A stretch of 64,000 bases of DNA from Deferribacteres bacterium (lineage in GTDB: Bacteria > Zhuqueibacterota > Zhuqueibacteria > Zhuqueibacterales > Geothermadaptataceae), in the NCBI GenBank assembly GCA_020633675.1, contig JACKDE010000001.1, forward strand, positions 930,001 to 994,000. The letters run 5' to 3'. Position 1 is the first letter of the stretch. Every line of letters starts with the position of its first letter. The notes below the pieces were generated by a model. That model ran no database searches. It was not told the origin of the DNA and saw only the letters and a list, made by a program, of their open reading frames with translations. Both the position numbers and the translations under genes were made by a program. Of this stretch, positions 62,812 through 64,000 are shown piece after piece.

Positions 62812-63830
62812 ATGAGCAAAAAAAAATCAAAATCGGAATCGTTGGTGCCGGGCATATCGCTCAGGTTGTGCATATTCCGATTTGGAAAACAATCGCGGAC
62901 GCCGAAGTCGTGGCGGTTTGTGACAAGATAAAAGCCAAGGCCAGGTGGGTGGCTGAAAAGCTGCACATAGATCGTTATTATGGTGACCTGGATGAAATGC
63001 TGAAATCCGATGACATCGATGCCGTCGATATTTGCACGGAAACGGCTTCGCACAAAGAATTGGCAGTTGCAGCACTCTCGGCAGGCAAGCATGTGCTGGT
63101 GGAGAAACCGATGGCGCGGACCTATCAGGAAGCGAAAGCCATGGTGGACGCGGCAAGAAAATATGAACGTCACCTCATGGTGGCCATGAATGTGCGCTTT
63201 CGCCGCGATGCGATCACGCTAAAATCCTTTGTGGATGGCAATGAGTTGGGTGATATTATTTACGCTAAAAGCGGCTGGGTGAGTCGACGCAATTTTAGCA
63301 AAATAACGGATCGCTGGCTCTATAACCGAGAAATTTCCGGCGGCGGTGTGCTTATGGACCTTGGAATTCAAATGCTGGATGCCGCATCCTGGCTGTTAGG
63401 CGATTTGCAGCCGGTATCCGTTAAAGCTGTCACTTTTCATCGTGTGCCAAATCTTTCCGTAGAAGATAGCGCCATCTGTATGTTGCAATATGAGAGCGGC
63501 ACTGTGCTTTCGCTTGAAGTGAGCTGGACTATTATGACAGAGAAGGACTTGCTTTACGTCAATCTATACGGCACAGAAGGCACAGCTCTGATCAATCCGC
63601 TCAGAGTTTACAAAAGTATACGCGGCAAAATGGTCAACATCACCCCATCTACAGACGAAGGTGCAAATATTCGCTACCGACGTTCCTACAAAAATGAACT
63701 TCGTCACTTTGTGGCTTGTTTAAATAAAAACATCCCAATGCAGGCCGATGCAGCTGAAGTTGCTGAGCGTCTCAGGATTTTGGAAGCACTTTATCGTTCC
63801 GCTGAAGCAGGGAAGGAAATCACGCTTTAG
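62808..63830 (+). CDS. Gfo/Idh/MocA-family NAD(P)-dependent oxidoreductase
   Basis: 340-residue oxidoreductase. The N-terminal Rossmann fold has KIGIVGAGHIAQVVHIPIW and the conserved EKPMARTYQEAK lysine/proline motif typical of the family. The C-terminal alpha/beta domain has the GGGVLMDLGIQMLDAASWLLG active-site strand (given as GGGVLMDLGIQ) with a conserved Asp and His-type region. The substrate is probably a sugar or cyclitol, not defined. It overlaps ruvX by four bases (ATGA), so it is translationally coupled, though the functional link is unclear. Confidence 0.9.
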   Translation: MNEQKKIKIGIVGAGHIAQVVHIPIWKTIADAEVVAVCDKIKAKARWVAEKLHIDRYYGDLDEMLKSDDIDAVDICTETASHKELAVAALSAGKHVLVEKPMARTYQEAKAMVDAARKYERHLMVAMNVRFRRDAITLKSFVDGNELGDIIYAKSGWVSRRNFSKITDRWLYNREISGGGVLMDLGIQMLDAASWLLGDLQPVSVKAVTFHRVPNLSVEDSAICMLQYESGTVLSLEVSWTIMTEKDLLYVNLYGTEGTALINPLRVYKSIRGKMVNITPSTDEGANIRYRRSYKNELRHFVACLNKNIPMQADAAEVAERLRILEALYRSAEAGKEITL

Positions 63831-63929
63831 CCGGTTGCTGTGTACAGGCTGTCCTCTGATGTGGCTCAACGAGCATTGTGTGACTTGTGGGCCCTGCAAT
63901 TTTTTGTTCCAAAAATCATTTAACGAGTA

Positions 63930-63954
63930 AAATGAGCATCTAAAGTGCTCATTT
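63930..63954. terminator. Hairpin after the oxidoreductase gene
   Basis: AAATGAGCA (63930-63938) and TGCTCATTT (63946-63954) form a perfect nine-base-pair stem with a seven-base loop, about 100 bases after the stop. The flanks are AT-rich but without a clean T-run. Confidence 0.45.
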
Positions 63955-63965
63955 AGATATTATAT

Positions 63966-64000
63966 ATGTCCCGTAAGTATCCGCTTTTTCTTATACTTAT
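63966..64000 (+). CDS. Possible start of an exported protein (partial, right edge)
   Basis: An ATG at 63966 begins MSRKYPLFLIL, a basic start followed by a hydrophobic run like a signal peptide, and stays open to the window end. No good ribosome binding site is seen, so this is tentative. Confidence 0.3.
   Translation, partial: MSRKYPLFLIL

Overview
The window looks like chromosomal DNA of a Gram-negative bacterium of the FCB (Fibrobacterota-Chlorobiota-Bacteroidota) superphylum, most like a Calditrichota or candidate-phylum KSB1 lineage. The reasons are a FlgD-Ig/type 9-secretion-like C-terminal domain on a secreted protein, a PorV/PorQ-family outer-membrane protein, a 31-residue AURKAIP1/COX24-type basic protein, lipoprotein and signal-peptide genes, and corrinoid methyltransferases. 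The phylum is inferred, not proven. Base composition looks even throughout. I saw no rRNA, tRNA, CRISPR array, phage or insertion sequence. Promoters with sigma70-like boxes (42345, 55426, weaker 2872) and strong AGGAGG-type ribosome binding sites are visible, and several genes start at GTG or TTG.

Layout. 1-5460 (minus strand): the start of a lipoprotein, a TSUP permease with hflC and hflK in an overlapping operon, an alpha/beta hydrolase and an FGGY sugar kinase. 5935-10660 (plus): a TIR-transmembrane-DUF1566 protein followed by a large hybrid PAS/GAF histidine kinase. 10687-14311 (minus): a Kelch-propeller lipoprotein, an N-acetylmuramoyl-L-alanine amidase and a rhomboid protease. 14807-15760 (plus): a PAP2-type membrane phosphatase/transferase.

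16047-25701 (plus) is the most distinctive block: an outer-membrane-type protein, two large exported tetratricopeptide-repeat proteins (the first split by a frameshift at an A11 tract), a small exported protein, one TolQ/MotA-type and two TolR/ExbD-type proteins, and an FHA-like/transmembrane/TonB-AgmX protein. This resembles the parts list of the Myxococcus Agl-Glt gliding machine: a proton-driven inner-membrane motor coupled across the envelope. 25789-26556 (minus) is a PhyH dioxygenase.

27012-37728 is a corrinoid methyl-transfer island: a RACE-type ASKHA/ferredoxin activator, a stand-alone MetH-activation-domain protein, a corrinoid protein, an MtaB-type methanol methyltransferase and five UroD-superfamily proteins. 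Several of the gaps between them hold different intergenic repeats.

37993-63830 (plus) is mainly housekeeping: a DUF512/radical-SAM-like protein, der, a zincin-like secreted protein, sppA, HU, the COX24-type protein, a REC-PAS-GAF histidine kinase with a separate receiver, an S1/P1-nuclease/phospholipase C-like protein, xseA, xseB, nadK, mutS, a thioredoxin-fold lipid-facing or periplasmic protein overlapping a PorV-like gene, then (after a clear intrinsic terminator and promoter) yicC, gmk, rpoZ, uracil-DNA glycosylase, dnaB, rsh, a second HU, ruvX and a Gfo/Idh/MocA oxidoreductase. A further exported protein may begin at the right edge.
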